The position numbers and the translations under genes are program-made. Shown one piece after another: positions 27,052 to 38,711 of a stretch of DNA of 64,000 nt. The stretch covers positions 120,125-184,124 of the forward strand of contig JASANG010002826.1 of the NCBI GenBank assembly GCA_030248215.1, given 5' to 3'. The stretch's first letter is position 1, and the number at the start of each line of letters is the position of its first letter. This DNA is from Enoplolaimus lenunculus. Lineage: Eukaryota; Nematoda; Enoplea; Enoplida; Thoracostomopsidae. A model generated the notes under the pieces. The model had not been told where the DNA came from, did no database searches, and saw only the letters and a list, made by a program, of their open reading frames with translations.

Positions 27052-27233
27052 AGCCCATTCTACTTTCAGTGGTACCCCTATTTCTCACCAGACCGCGATA
27101 GACTAGGCTTAAATTTTAGACTATTTTTTGCTTGGCTTATAAGTTTATGTTTTAGACTTCTGTTTTTACGCTGAGGGGGGTTACACTTATGAATATGTTT
27201 TAGTTGCTACATTACTAAAAGTTATATTGGTCC
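27052..27233 (-). mobile_element. GGCC-family MITE, worn
   Basis: Ends are AGCCCATTCTACTTT and AAAAGTTATATTGGTCC, with the internal TTGCTTGGCTTATAAG type core. Confidence 0.6.
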
Positions 27234-27722
27234 AAGTCTTTAGGACCCTCTCTGACCAACCAAAAATGTATTTTTAACAGTTCAGAAATCTACAATTTTT
27301 CCATGTATACATTTGTGTAAAAGCGATGCAATGTACTGAATAGTGTCATTTTTTGCACTGTATGACTGGTTTAGCGCACCTATAATAGTTTCTAATCTTT
27401 TCACATCAAACGAATGAAGTGGATGTCATATATTTGCGCTAAATTTGGAATATCATTATATTACTATAATGTCCTAGGATAGCATGCCACACCAGCATAC
27501 ATGTATGTTTAGTTGACACGAGAACAGGGGCTTGTACATGAGTATGAATGATATTCAGATGGTGCCTTTTTGCCTAATATATGGTCGACCAATTTTACAG
27601 TTGATGTACAATCAACATGGGACAAAGCAAGTCACACGCTGCCACAGTTTTAAGGTGAACTCCGCATCAGGTTTGCACACAGAATTTCTTTTAGTCAGCT
27701 CCAGCTACTCTAATATGGTGAA

Positions 27723-27993
27723 TTAACCCTTCCTCACATGAGTATTTTCTATTGCCCCTGACGCCTTCTTTTATGCTAGGATTCGAACTCCAGTGACTGG
27801 GAGTGGAAAGCGTATACCATGACCACTCAGCTATAGAAGCTTGACGCTCGAGCCCGAGGGGCTCTCACGTCTTGTGGTGATTTAGTACTATGTATACATG
27901 TTGCAATTGTTAAACGCGGTGCGATATATATTATGTAACGTATATGCACTGCGCTGAGTTGCCTATCGGCAACTCAATGTGAGAAGGGGTTAT
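27723..27993 (-). mobile_element. piggyBac-like tRNA-bearing MITE (copy 2, first of tandem array)
   Basis: Same family as 13602-13872, in reverse orientation. It starts at TTAA and ends at TTAT, where the right-hand TTAA is changed. It is the first of three head-to-tail units at a 296-base period. Confidence 0.85.
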
Positions 27994-28018
27994 AGATAGT
28001 AAACTGAAAATTTTTCGC

Positions 28019-28289
28019 TTAACCCTTTATCACATGAATATTTTCTATATCCCCTGACGCCTACTTTTATGCTAGGATTGGAACTCCAGTGACTGGAGTG
28101 GGAGGCGTATACCATCACCACTCAGCTATAGGAGCTTGACGCTCGAGCCCGAGGGGGCTGTCACGTCTTGTTGTGATTTAGTACTATGTATACGTGTTGC
28201 AATTGTTAAACACGGTGCGATATATATTATTTAACGTATATGCACTGCGCTGAGTTGCCTATGGGCAACTCAGTGTGAGAAGGGGTTAT
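28019..28289 (-). mobile_element. piggyBac-like tRNA-bearing MITE (copy 3, tandem array)
   Basis: Second unit of the array, nearly identical to the third. It is preceded by a spacer of about 25 bases that begins AGATAGTAAACTGAAAATTT. The right-hand target again reads TTAT. Confidence 0.85.
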
Positions 28290-28314
28290 AGATAGTAAAC
28301 TGAAAATTTTTCGC

Positions 28315-28585
28315 TTAACCCTTTATCACATGAATATTTTCTATTTCCCCTGACGCCTACTTTTATGCTAGGATTGGAACTCCAGTGACTGGAGTGGGAG
28401 GCGTATACCATCACCACTCAGCTATAGGAGCTTGACGCTCGAGCCCGAGGGGGCTGTCACGTCTTGTTGTGATTTAGTACTATGTATACGTGTTGCAATT
28501 GTTAAACACGGTGCGATATATATTATTTAACGTATATGCACTGCGCTGAGTTGCCTATCGGCAACTCAATGCGAGAAGAGGTTAA
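28315..28585 (-). mobile_element. piggyBac-like tRNA-bearing MITE (copy 4, tandem array)
   Basis: Third unit of the array, preceded by the same spacer. The right-hand TTAA is intact, so the array as a whole is flanked by TTAA. Confidence 0.85.
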
Positions 28586-29653
28586 ATTGTTCCAAAATTT
28601 TTTAAACAATATTTCGGATATACGGGTAAGTATTTCTTTTCGGAAACATCGGGATATCCGGTCCCTATGTATAGATAGTTACAAGTTACACACATAGGTG
28701 AGCATATTCTTGCGAAGTAAACCGCTCACTACGGAACTGGTTATTTTTAAGCATAACTTTTTGGGACAACCATTTTCAAGGTATGGTTCATTGCGTTAGG
28801 ATAATTTTTTCCCACAACGTTTAAATTCATGTTCATTCGAGTGGAGTGATTTTTATTTTAAGTAAGGAAACCAGTTTATATTACATGCACAACCGATTAC
28901 TTGTCGTTTTGCTTGACACTTGTGACATATTTTGTAAACCTTAAAACACACTGTTTCTAAACTTGAACCAATAATATATTATGCTGAAAAACTAACACAA
29001 TGAACTAATCGTTTCGTTAGCCAGGTTGCGCATAGTAAGAGCTTTATAGATGTTTAGCGAATATTCAGACTCGTCGCCAAACGGGGTTACCCTCTTAAAT
29101 CACAATTTCACTTGAAACGCAACAGCACCTTTCAGCATATTCAAACGATACAAACTATTTTAGTCCTCTTCATGCATAAGGTATGAACTATAGCACATCC
29201 TGACCGTCCAACACACAACTAAAATCCCATAAATATTGATATAAAACTGTAAATTATAATACAATATATATCCGCTTTATTTCAAAGCACAGGCAAAAGC
29301 GGTATTAATTAAAACGGTCTTTTTCCACTCAGTTGCCGAATTTCAGGCGCAGTCAATTTTTAGTCAGTTTCGTTATTTTGAGTCAAGTTTAGATTTTGAC
29401 AAACATTTTCATTAGTATTTTGCTGTTTCTATTCAAACATCGCAACTAAAAATGCTTAACTTAAACTTGACCAAATTTTCAGGTTTCATTTACGCAAGCA
29501 CGTGCGCTATTAAGTACAGCCGAAAATGGAACGCATATTCAAAGCAATATCTGCATTAATTGTGACAAGTCATTGAAAATTGATCCACCCGTCCAGTTAG
29601 GTTTTTTTTCTAAACTTACTTTAATATTGTTGCCAGAAGTTATGTTTATTTCT
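28586..29653. other. nothing recognised
   Basis: AT-rich sequence downstream of the MARVEL gene. No gene, TIR pair or tandem repeat was recognised. Confidence 0.5.
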
Positions 29654-30018
29654 TAAAACTCTCTCTAAAAGCTTTAACTAACTTGATTTAAGCTTAAGCT
29701 AATCCAGCAGTATTAAACTAAGTTTTTAGATTAACTGAACTAACAGGTTGCTTAAGTTTTAAACTAATTTAAAATCTTACGTACTTTTAGTTTAAGCTAA
29801 GCTTAGTGAATTCTTAGATACACAAAATTAGTGAGCTGGATTTTTTTACGTAAACCAAAAATAAGTCTACTTAAACGTGTGTTAAACTTTGAAATATGTT
29901 AGTTTAAGTAAAACTTAAAATTTCAGTTTAGTTAGTCCGTCCAGCCATTTGAGTTTTACATAAACTAATATTCAAGCTTAGTTAAGCTATAATCTAAGTT
30001 TAAGTTTTTAGAGAGTAT
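29654..30018. mobile_element. MITE with ACTCTCTAAAA ends, downstream of the MARVEL gene
   Basis: The left end ACTCTCTCTAAAAGCTTTAA mirrors the right end TTAAGTTTTTAGAGAGTATA over about 45 bases. The interior is rich in TAAGCTTA and TTTAAACT. It ends about 170 bases past the MARVEL stop codon. Confidence 0.65.
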
Positions 30019-30184
30019 AACACGATTTTGAGAAACTAGACGAAACTATGCTTTTTAGGTCACTTACCCTATACGTTGTCTGACTACGCTTACAATAGGG
30101 TAAAAATTGCTGAATTTGTTGTTGCTGCACTAGCGCTTATCTAAAAGTCAAACTTATTAATTAAACAGAGCAACATTTGATTTA

Positions 30185-33100
30185 TCAATTCGCATTTAGT
30201 GATGTTGGCGTTGTTGTTTGAGCATGTTCAGCTGATCTACGCCGTAACATTACGAAATTTTTCAACAACAGAACGGCAATAAACGCATGTGCGATTGCGG
30301 CAAGCCAGCAGAAAAACTAAAAACACAAAATATACATAAAAACAAAAATGCGGTTATACATTTTCGTATGGTTGTCGAATTAAAAAATATTTTAGACAGC
30401 TAAAAACAAAGTTAGATCAGTTTAAATAGTTTGATAAATTTGACAAATAAGTCGCGAAAAACAAGTTTAGCTAATACTTGATAAATTTGACAAATAAGTC
30501 ACGAAAAACAAGTTTAGCTAACAATTAAGTATTTTTAACACAAAAAGTTCAATTTGAATTTTAAATTTAACTGAAAGACTGGCAGAGAACAAGTTTACAA
30601 GCTGTTGGTTGTTATAAATTAATTTTAAAAACTTAGGATTTGTGTTGTTGTGCTCTACCATTTTATGACATAACGGATGAATATCTAATGTTACAGATCC
30701 ATTAACAAGGTAGTGTGAAGGGCCGAAATAGGCAAATATGAGGTGGGACTGATATTTGTTATAGTTTCCTATTAGACACCCTACACGTTTCGTAGCTAGA
30801 GGGTTCATCTCCATAGTGAAAATTGTGTGAACGGAAACTAAAGGTAACAGAAACGGATAATAATCAAAATAACGGAAACAAAAGACGAATATTCAAGTAT
30901 AAACGCCTTAACAAATGTTTTATTATTCTGCCAACACAATTGAGGCAGTGAAATATTCGAAGGGTTTTCAACAATTTGGAAGAAAAAATAGCCGTTGCAC
31001 CAATATTTTTAAGAGTTTGGATGCATTTTGTAATTTTTGTTTTATAAAATACAACTACAGTGTACCTATTTGAAATGAAAAAAGTGATATATACGTTATG
31101 TATAACTCATTTTAAGTATATACACAATTAACGGAATTTTCGGCAATTCTATAACTATTGTAACGGAAACCAATTTTTACCGGAAACCGATATACGGTCA
31201 TGCCTTGGTTAAAACCGGTTTGGGTCAAAGGCTTCACCCATGTAACCCTGATTTTTGGTTCAAAAGTTACAAGATCTATAACCAACTGGTCATAGGCACT
31301 AGCTGATCCGGCGGGGGGGGGGGTTGGGAGCGTACACTATCCCTTAGAAATTTTGTTGTGGTGAACCTACCTTACAATTTAGCATACTCATACAATTTGC
31401 CAGCTCGCACCCGTCCAAGTTTGCTGGTTCCGCCGCTGGTGATAGGGCTACACACATTTGAAAATATGGACAAATAATAAAGCTGAAATTACACATACCA
31501 CAGCCGCTCCGTAACAATCATGTGCTTGATTAAAATGTTTCTGATATCCTTTTGATGCCGCACCAACTGTGTTAGCCAAATCTCGTGCGTGTCGTGCTTG
31601 CGCTATGGCGACCGCGCCGCTGACAAAATAGAAGAACGCCCATATTACGTGAATGACTCCTTCCTAAAACCTGAGCTACTCGGTAAACAATTCGTACCGT
31701 GCGCTTTTTTGCTGAACAAACCGTTGATCTGTACACAAATGCGAAGAAAGCCAACGATAATTTTTGTTTCCAGCTCATGGGAGCACAGGCTGCAGTTAAA
31801 CACTACACAATTTCATTAGCTGTTAGCAGCTGTTACTTGTTTACTTGTAACGGTTTCTATGCTAAATTAGCCGTGACGGATCGATCGATATAAACTTGGC
31901 TTTGAAAAGACAGTTGGTGTAACCAAGAGTGCATGATACCCTTTAACAAGAGTATGCAACTGGGTACATGCTGTGTAGAAAAAATGCACCCAGCGCACGT
32001 TGCATTTTTGGCTTACCCTCCGTATTTGGGGGGGGGGGGGTCAAATCTCCATCGATGTTGAAATTCATGTGCTATTGCATATACTAAAATGTGGTCCGAT
32101 TATATTTTCGGTGTTGGCTGGCGGATAGACGTATAAAATGAACGTAAAATTGACCCCCCCCCCAAAAAAAAATGAGGGGGGTTGGCCAAAAACGCAACGC
32201 GTGCCGGTACATTCTTTAATACACAGAATGTACCCAGTTGCACATTCTTGTTAAAGTGATCATCCACTCTTGGTGTAACGGATATCTCTGACGTTTTTAT
32301 AAACTGAGAACTTTTTGTGTCATCATCAAAACTATGACAACTTCTGAACAACGATTATCAAAACAAACTCGTTTCGTATAGCAACGCCTGGGTCCCATAT
32401 GTTTTGTGAGCAGAGGGGTTTAATAGGATTCTAGTGAGACACGACGTACTCCCTATGGATGCCGTTTGCTGTTTTGCAAACTAAAGTTAGCGATCCGCAG
32501 ACATGTTGATCATATCGGTTCAATTCGCACAATAAAATTTCAACTTACTCCCAATGCTATCCTTGTTCCCTGGTGCGCTTGAATTCGTTTGGTGGGGCTT
32601 AAGATAGGACGAACTTTAATTGATTTCTTGGGAAAAAACTTTAGCTTATACCAAAATTTTTGATTAAATCATGTGATTCACAACTCTGATTTCAGTCTAT
32701 TGTTTTCAGAATTAATAGTTCAGAGCAGAGGCAATGCAATTTTTACTCCCCTGGAGTCGGTATAAATCCGACATTCGACTTAGTTAATTTGCATTTAATT
32801 TCAGTGGCAGTAGTTCACTGACACCTGGATTTTACATCACAGGATTACCCATCTTGCGTCTACTTAATAGGTTCACATGATGTGTGTTGCCTATAATTTT
32901 TCAAATAACTAAATTTACTGTTAGCGGGTGCGGCCACGATTTAAGTTTGGGCAAGTAAAAATGTAGTAAATCATTTTTAGGTCTCTAAGATCCAAAATGT
33001 TATTCTATCTATTAAAAATACTATCATTGATCTTTCCATGCCCTCCCCTTCTTTGTATACGCCCACTGTGATGTTAGCGGGCGGCGTCTTGCTTCACTTA

Positions 33101-34903
33101 CAGCAATGGGCCAAATTGACTGCGGTAAAACGTTTTGTGCGATTCCAATCAAGTACAAAACCAGCAGAACCAACGATATGATTAGACCTGTTGCCGCAGT
33201 GAAATAAATGAAATTATCTCTCGTTGAGTGCTGAAATTTAGCACTTCGCGCACCCATACAGATCAGCACAATAATCGCAAGAACCTAAAATGTTTGCTTT
33301 CAAATTTTAAAACACAAAATGCGTTGAAATAAAGAAATTTTTTAAATTGCTGGTAAACATTAATACTCGTTTATCTTGAATGATTTTGTACAAGGTATGT
33401 TCTACTTGAACACAGTGTGGCAAATAATCTAGCTTTCAATGCCTAGCTCAACCAGTGGCGAATCACAAAATTTCTGACTGCGGCAAACAGGCAAAATTTG
33501 CCAAAACCAACAATCAAAGTGGTCGCAAGATTTCGAGATATAAAAAATTAAAAGGCTCCCAAAGGTTGTGGAAATCGCATCAAAACATGACATAATTTCA
33601 TGATGCCTACGAATCATTTCATGGCACAAATCCCTCGGTCACCTTTATACGGAAACACAGATTGTGAATTACGAAATCTCATGGACAATCATCGTCAGGT
33701 ATACCTTTTGTACAATATCCCCATATGTTGACCTCTTGCACAATGTCCCCCATAGCCATAGGTTGACCTCTTGCACAATCTCTCCACAGGTTGACCTCTT
33801 GCACAATCTCTTTACCGGTTGACCTCTTGTGCTATCTCCCCAATAGGTTGGTCTAATATTCTCCTAGGTAGTCCTCTTGTACATTTTTAGAGTCCAAATT
33901 TCATAATCAAGGTTCGAACAGGAACTACATTTCACCGGAAGCAGGAACACAAACAATATACATCTTCGAATTGCATTAAAAATTTATATTCCAGTGTCTT
34001 TGAAAGTCGGAACAGGAACAGAAATTGGGTGCGACCGGATATAAGGCTCCGGCTCCAACAAAAACTCGCCATACGGCTCCTGTACTTTATACTTGCCTGA
34101 TTTTTTTAAAAAACTTCAAAAAATTGAAACAGTCATTTGTATTTATGCCAACTACCATGGAACTGATTGACTTACTTTTGCATAATTTTTCTGTCAGACA
34201 TATAATATAAATGTATGCATGTGACCGTGTACGTTCACAATCTTTATTGGGTTGCAATAACGCTGCAAAACCTGATAAACATGACCACTGTTATTGGGCG
34301 TAACAGTAAATATCTTAGCGTATTCCTTTTCCTATGGCTAAGCGTAGACTTCATCGTAAACAAGTCTATAACTAAGCTTATGCCTAAGCAAAAATAATAG
34401 CCTTCATCTAAGCCACCTCTATTTTATAATGTTCTTAAAAGTAACATGGGCCAAACAAAATTGCAACTGAACACAACGCTACAAAAAACATAGAATAATG
34501 AAATAGGGCCGTTGTTAATGTGCTAAAAATGCATTGGCCTGAGATGTCACGGAAACACATTGGCTACCTTAGGCGATTTAAAAAAGAATTGTTAGCTATA
34601 TTCTGATATTTGAAAGCAATGCAGTATTTGATTTGAATTCATTATCCGGCTCCGACATATTAGATTATTCGGCTCAAGCCCGTCATTTTTTGGCATCTGG
34701 TCACACCCTGATATATATAGCTAGTCTCCAGCAGCGCTAAACAAAAAATTCACCAAGCATGCCACCAACGCAACGAAATGAAGCGTTTTGATAAACGGCT
34801 TTTGAAATCCAATTTTTCCACCAATTCCACTTCGGGTTCCACCATCAACATGCGATGTTTGATGTGTTGTTACGCCGCCGTGCTGCTGATGCAAATCTCC
34901 CAT
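30185..34903 (-). CDS. MARVEL-domain four-pass membrane protein, 4 coding exons
   Basis: The exons, in transcript order, are 34754-34903, 33102-33284, 31499-31663 and 30185-30316. All junctions are phase 0 and together give 209 residues. Donors are GTGAAT, GTAAGT and GTATGT. Acceptors are CATTTTAG, GGTTTTAG and GTTTTTAG. The start is the ATG at 34903 (MGDLHQQHGG), which leaves a polar N-terminal tail of about 35 residues. Hydrophobic segments lie at about 40-60, 75-99, 112-133 and 164-184. The tail after TM4 is basic and polar (LRRRSAEHAQ) and ends at TGA. Four helices with short ends and one polar loop are the layout of MARVEL proteins (CMTM, plasmolipin and synaptogyrin type), which act in membrane apposition, vesicle traffic and junctions. 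The assignment rests on topology and on residue patterns such as IWPIAEGVIHVIWAFFYF. The exact subfamily is not settled. The introns contain a foldback element, hAT-like sequence and a minisatellite. Confidence 0.82.
31296..31443. mobile_element. hAT-type MITE fragment in intron 3 of the MARVEL gene
   Basis: Reads in reverse: GCTGATCCGGCGGG at the left, an 11-base G run at 31313-31323, CTTAGAAATTTTGTTGTGGT, and GGTTCCGCCGCTG at the right. Confidence 0.5.
31924..32272. mobile_element. 349-bp foldback element in intron 2 of the MARVEL gene
   Basis: The two arms of about 105 bases are inverted copies (CAAGAGTGCATGATACC... and ...GATCATCCACTCTTG). The flanks are an exact 7-bp repeat, GTGTAAC, at 31917-31923 and 32273-32279. 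Each arm has a homopolymer: 13 G at 32028-32040 and 10 C then 9 A at 32154-32172. No coding. Confidence 0.9.
33707..33885. repeat. minisatellite in intron 1 of the MARVEL gene
   Basis: Five to six imperfect units of about 30 bases built on GGTTGACCTCTTGCACAATC followed by TCTCCACA or similar. Confidence 0.8.
34026..34692. mobile_element. hAT-like element with GGGTGYGACC ends, intron 1 of the MARVEL gene
   Basis: The left end TGGGTGCGACCGGAT and right end ATCTGGTCACACCCTGA are inverted. Both sides continue into CCGGCTCC-rich sequence. It contains a GGCC-family MITE at 34283-34452. Confidence 0.55.
34283..34452 (+). mobile_element. GGCC-family MITE in intron 1 of the MARVEL gene
   Basis: Contains GGGCGTAACAGTAAATATCT, CTAAGCTTATGCCTAAGC and the right end AAAAGTAACATGGGCC. 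The left end is shortened. It is nested in a larger hAT-like element (34026-34692). Confidence 0.75.
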
Positions 34904-35588
34904 TGTTTAGAAATGTGTCGAATTTCAATACCGGCGTATGGAATAACGTTTAACACAAGCTAAGCTATTAGAATAAACTATGCTACAAAGAGTTAAAAAT
35001 TGCATAGCAATTCGAAGGTCCAAATTTTATTTAAATTTCGCACTGAATTACTAGCGTTTGATAGTTATATGCATGCGCAAAATATGATGTTTCTAAACAG
35101 CGGATTTGTTTGGTGTAAAACTAAAACTGAGACAGTACTGGATGTAAAGTGTGTCGGAATTTGTACACAGTAAAGTGTATGTAAAGCAAACAGATTCCCA
35201 TACATGTGTTCATATACTGGAAAATGTGAATGTTGGTATATGTGGTGTAGCATGTGCATGCGCATAAGGTATGTAATGTAAGACACATACGTACATACGT
35301 GTACACGTATACTTCCGTTTCCGTTATTTTGTTCGCTATACGTTTCTGTGTTCGTTATGTTTGCTATCCGTTTACACCTTGGTTCCGATATTTTTACCGA
35401 TAGTGTACAGTACATATTTTGCTGTTAATCTAAACCGTACAAATTTAATAACGGGTTGGGTTGTGTTGGTGGAAACGGTATTCGTCAATTTGATATTGTG
35501 AGCTCTGGGAATTATTGGGTTCGCTGTACACCGCAACCTGAATATTGGGGGGCTATGCCCCCCCAATCTGAAGGCAAGTGCCCCCTGC

Positions 35589-35966
35589 CAGTGGCGGATC
35601 CACGGGGGGGCCACCCCGGCCGTGGCCCCCACAACAGCATCTCGACAAAAATTATATTGTGCCAATTGCTGTTCTACGCTGTTTATTTCTCTGTTTTATA
35701 CACAATAGTATAAGCACGCTTTAAAGTTTCTTGGCCCTGGAGACATTTATGCGCTACAATTAGGGATAATAGACATTTATGGACTCTAAACAAGGGTTTA
35801 AGGACTCTGCCCGCTTACGGATTCTTATTAGGGATACGGACTCCTATTAATTGGGACTCAAAATGGGGACCCCCCTCTTATTTGGGTCACTACAGTATGG
35901 GTCAAAAATATGTTTATTACCTGTGAAATTTTGCCCCCCCATTTTGAGATCCTGGATCCGCCACTG
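35589..35966. mobile_element. hAT-type MITE interrupted by a TA-flanked MITE
   Basis: TIRs are CAGTGGCGGATCCA and TGGATCCGCCACTG (perfect). The flanks CCCCCTGC and CCTCCTGC agree at seven of eight. The centre is replaced by half of a CTGTAGTGACCCG element. Confidence 0.9.
35716..35895. mobile_element. TA-flanked MITE (copy 4), half element inside a hAT MITE
   Basis: Only one half remains, ending GGGTCACTACAG beside TA. It lies within the hAT copy 35589-35966, at the TA of that element's GTGTATGGG. Confidence 0.8.
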
Positions 35967-36849
35967 CCTCCTGCCAACCCCGAAATTCCGGCGCCTACTC
36001 AAGAGCCCTAAAATTTAACAATTGTCATATCTTAAGTCATAAAATTTGCTTTTTGCTAAGATTTACAAACTAAATAGTTCCCCAGCAACATTTATATTCT
36101 GTGTTAAAAAGTTAAAAACATCACCAATTCACACGTCAAAGCCTGCAGCAAAAACATACACGTACAACTTGTAATTGCAAGTTCGATCACAAAACAGCTT
36201 TAAAGTTCTTGAAGCTGCAAATTAATCACTGAAATTTATGCACAATTAAATTAAATTCGCACATGTCAACGCAGTTGCAAATGGCATCAATTGCACCTGC
36301 ATTTTGATTTGGCCAGTCTGTAACTGTGTTGCTTCAGTGCTTCTTGAATTAATTCAGATTTTTCGAATTTATTCAAGTCGCTTGGATTCACTTAAATACC
36401 TTTCAAACTTGTTTGATATCTCGTAGTCTATGACTATAAAAAATGTATAGGCATGAAAGCGCTTTCAAGTCAAGAAATTTTGAGTAAAGCCTTCTTTACG
36501 CGTGAATGTTTCTTGTAGCTTTCTTGAAAAATTCACTCGAAAAACATTTACTGCAATTTATTCACGATGAATATACGCCTCAAATTACTTAAAATAGGTA
36601 TGACTAGCCTTACATGTCGAATTAATTCATAATCATTGACTGAACAAGCTTTTATGCTTAATATTTATTGCAGTCAGTTTTCAAATTATTCATGAAAATT
36701 CATTGCCAATATTCCGAACGAGACTGATCTTTCTTTGCCAACACATGCAGGTGCAGCTGCAAGTATTTCGAGCAAGTTGTAGCTGCGATTTCTCACTGCA
36801 AAAAATTGCACGCGTGATTAAAAACTAAGAAACTACATTGGGAGCACTA

Positions 36850-37584
36850 CTGTAGTGACCCGAATAAGAGCGGGGGACTGATATTTATTTGGCTTCTCCA
36901 GAGGATGCCCCCCTTGTAATTCGGTTACGGACTGTTATTTATTTTCAACCCGCCCTCCGCCACCCTTCGTTACTGATATATATCCGGTATTGCTACTATC
37001 CGTTGAATAAAACGTTTTTTGCCTTGTATCAAACGCTTGAGCGATAATGCAAGGTTATACTTTGGAATGTTACTTTCAAAACTTAACCCGTTCTCACATT
37101 GAGTTGCCTATAGGCAACTCAGCGCAGTGTATATACATTATATAACATATATATCGCACCGTGTTTAACAATTGCAACACATATACATAGTACTAAATCA
37201 TCATAAGACGTGAGAGCCCCTCGGGCTTGACCGTCAAGCTCCTATAGCTGAGTGGTTATGATATACGCCTCCCACTCCAGTCACTGCAGTTCGAATCCTA
37301 GCATAAAAGTAGGTCTCAGGGGAAATAGAAAATATTCATGTGAGAAAGGGTTAAGATGTAAGAAAGGGTTAAGTACGCTTTAAATTTTCGAACACAACTT
37401 TATTTGGTCCTGGAGTCATTTATGAGCTACAATTAGTGATAATTGACATTTATGAACTCTAATTAGGGTTTAGGGACTCTATCCGTTTACGGACTCTTAT
37501 TAGGGATACGGACTCCTATTGATTGTTACTCAAAATGGCGACGCCTCCTCTTATTCCTCCCACCTTTTATTCGGGTCACTACAG
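36850..37584. mobile_element. TA-flanked MITE (copy 5) with nested piggyBac-like MITE
   Basis: Begins CTGTAGTGACCCGAATAAGA, ends CGGGTCACTACAG, with TA on both sides. The body is interrupted at 37083-37354 by the tRNA-bearing MITE. Without the insert it would be about 450 bases, matching the other copies. Confidence 0.88.
37083..37354 (+). mobile_element. piggyBac-like tRNA-bearing MITE (copy 5), nested
   Basis: Inserted at a TTAA (from ACTTAAGTACG) inside the TA-flanked MITE 36850-37584. After the right TTAA there are 14 extra bases (GATGTAAGAAAGGG) and a second TTAA, resembling a repeated element end or an excision footprint. Confidence 0.87.
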
Positions 37585-38527
37585 TACATGGTACTGGGGT
37601 CTGGGGTCATTCAAGATTGCAATCTAAAATATCAGAAAATTGAAGTGCCGGCCAATGAACCATAAGATTATTTTGTTTTCAATTCAGACCTTTGCCAAGG
37701 ATTTTGATTCATAAGTGACGAGTAATAAAGGCACGTATTGACCATTTTTGAATGAAATCTGTGCTTTGTATATAAAACGGAAACAATTATAACATTGATT
37801 TTTTGTGTAAAATTTTTCAGGAAGGGCACACAAGAATTTTCAATATTTTACAAGAACGGGCTGAAATTTTTCTACATGGCCACGATTCTTGCAGAGGGGT
37901 GCTGAGCCACTCTGCCCCCATCTGCTTACGCGCCCGGTTTCTAAGCCTAAGTGTGAGCCTGAGCGGCGTAACGGTAAGTCTAAACTTTGTCGAAGGAGCA
38001 AAAAGTAGTCGAAAATCTCGTACGTCTACCTTATTATTGCAATCCCGTGGAAAAACAGGACACTGCCAAAACGAACATTAATTATTTAAGCACTGTGAAA
38101 TAAACATGGTGCAACGTCAATAGTTGTACACAGTAAAAATGTTGACAACAAGACTACGTCTTAATTTCAAGCAAATTTTAGGACGCAATGCAAATATAAC
38201 ACCGCATGCGTAATGGTAAAAGAGAGTATTTTTCAAAACTTTGCTTGCAACAAACGCGCACACTGTCACAATTGCTGTAGCAGTAATATTTTATTGTTAC
38301 GAGATGAAAATATACCAAGAAAAAATATTGTTATACTTTAACATCTTTTCAGTGGAATGTTCTTTGGCGGATCCAAGGGTGCCAGCCAAGCTTTAAGACA
38401 ACCCAGGCTAACAACCTCAACATGGATAAAACCTAAAGTTTTGCATTCAGATGTATCAAAAACATTGCATTTGGCTTCTAGCTAGCTCCGCTCGCGAGAT
38501 GTTTTCACTGTTATGTATAGTTTCAGC

Positions 38528-38711
38528 GGCCCATGTATAGAACAGGACCGGAACAGTAGTATAAGCATATTCCTAAGCCTGAGCCTAAGCGTATGGAAGA
38601 GCCTATTCCTAAGCCTAAGCCTAAGCTCGAGCAAACAAATAGTCTAAAGCTTAAACTGACTCTATTATAGCCCCTCCGGAAAACGATCCGACCCTGTTCA
38701 ATACATGGGCC
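38528..38711 (+). mobile_element. GGCC-family MITE (GGCCCATGTATAGAACAG subfamily), exact 8-bp duplication
   Basis: Ends are GGCCCATGTATAGAACAG and CTGTTCAATACATGGGCC. The flanks GTTTCAGC (38520-38527 and 38712-38719) are identical. The inside has CCTAAGCCTAAGCCTAAGC. The least disputable target duplication of the family. Confidence 0.93.
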
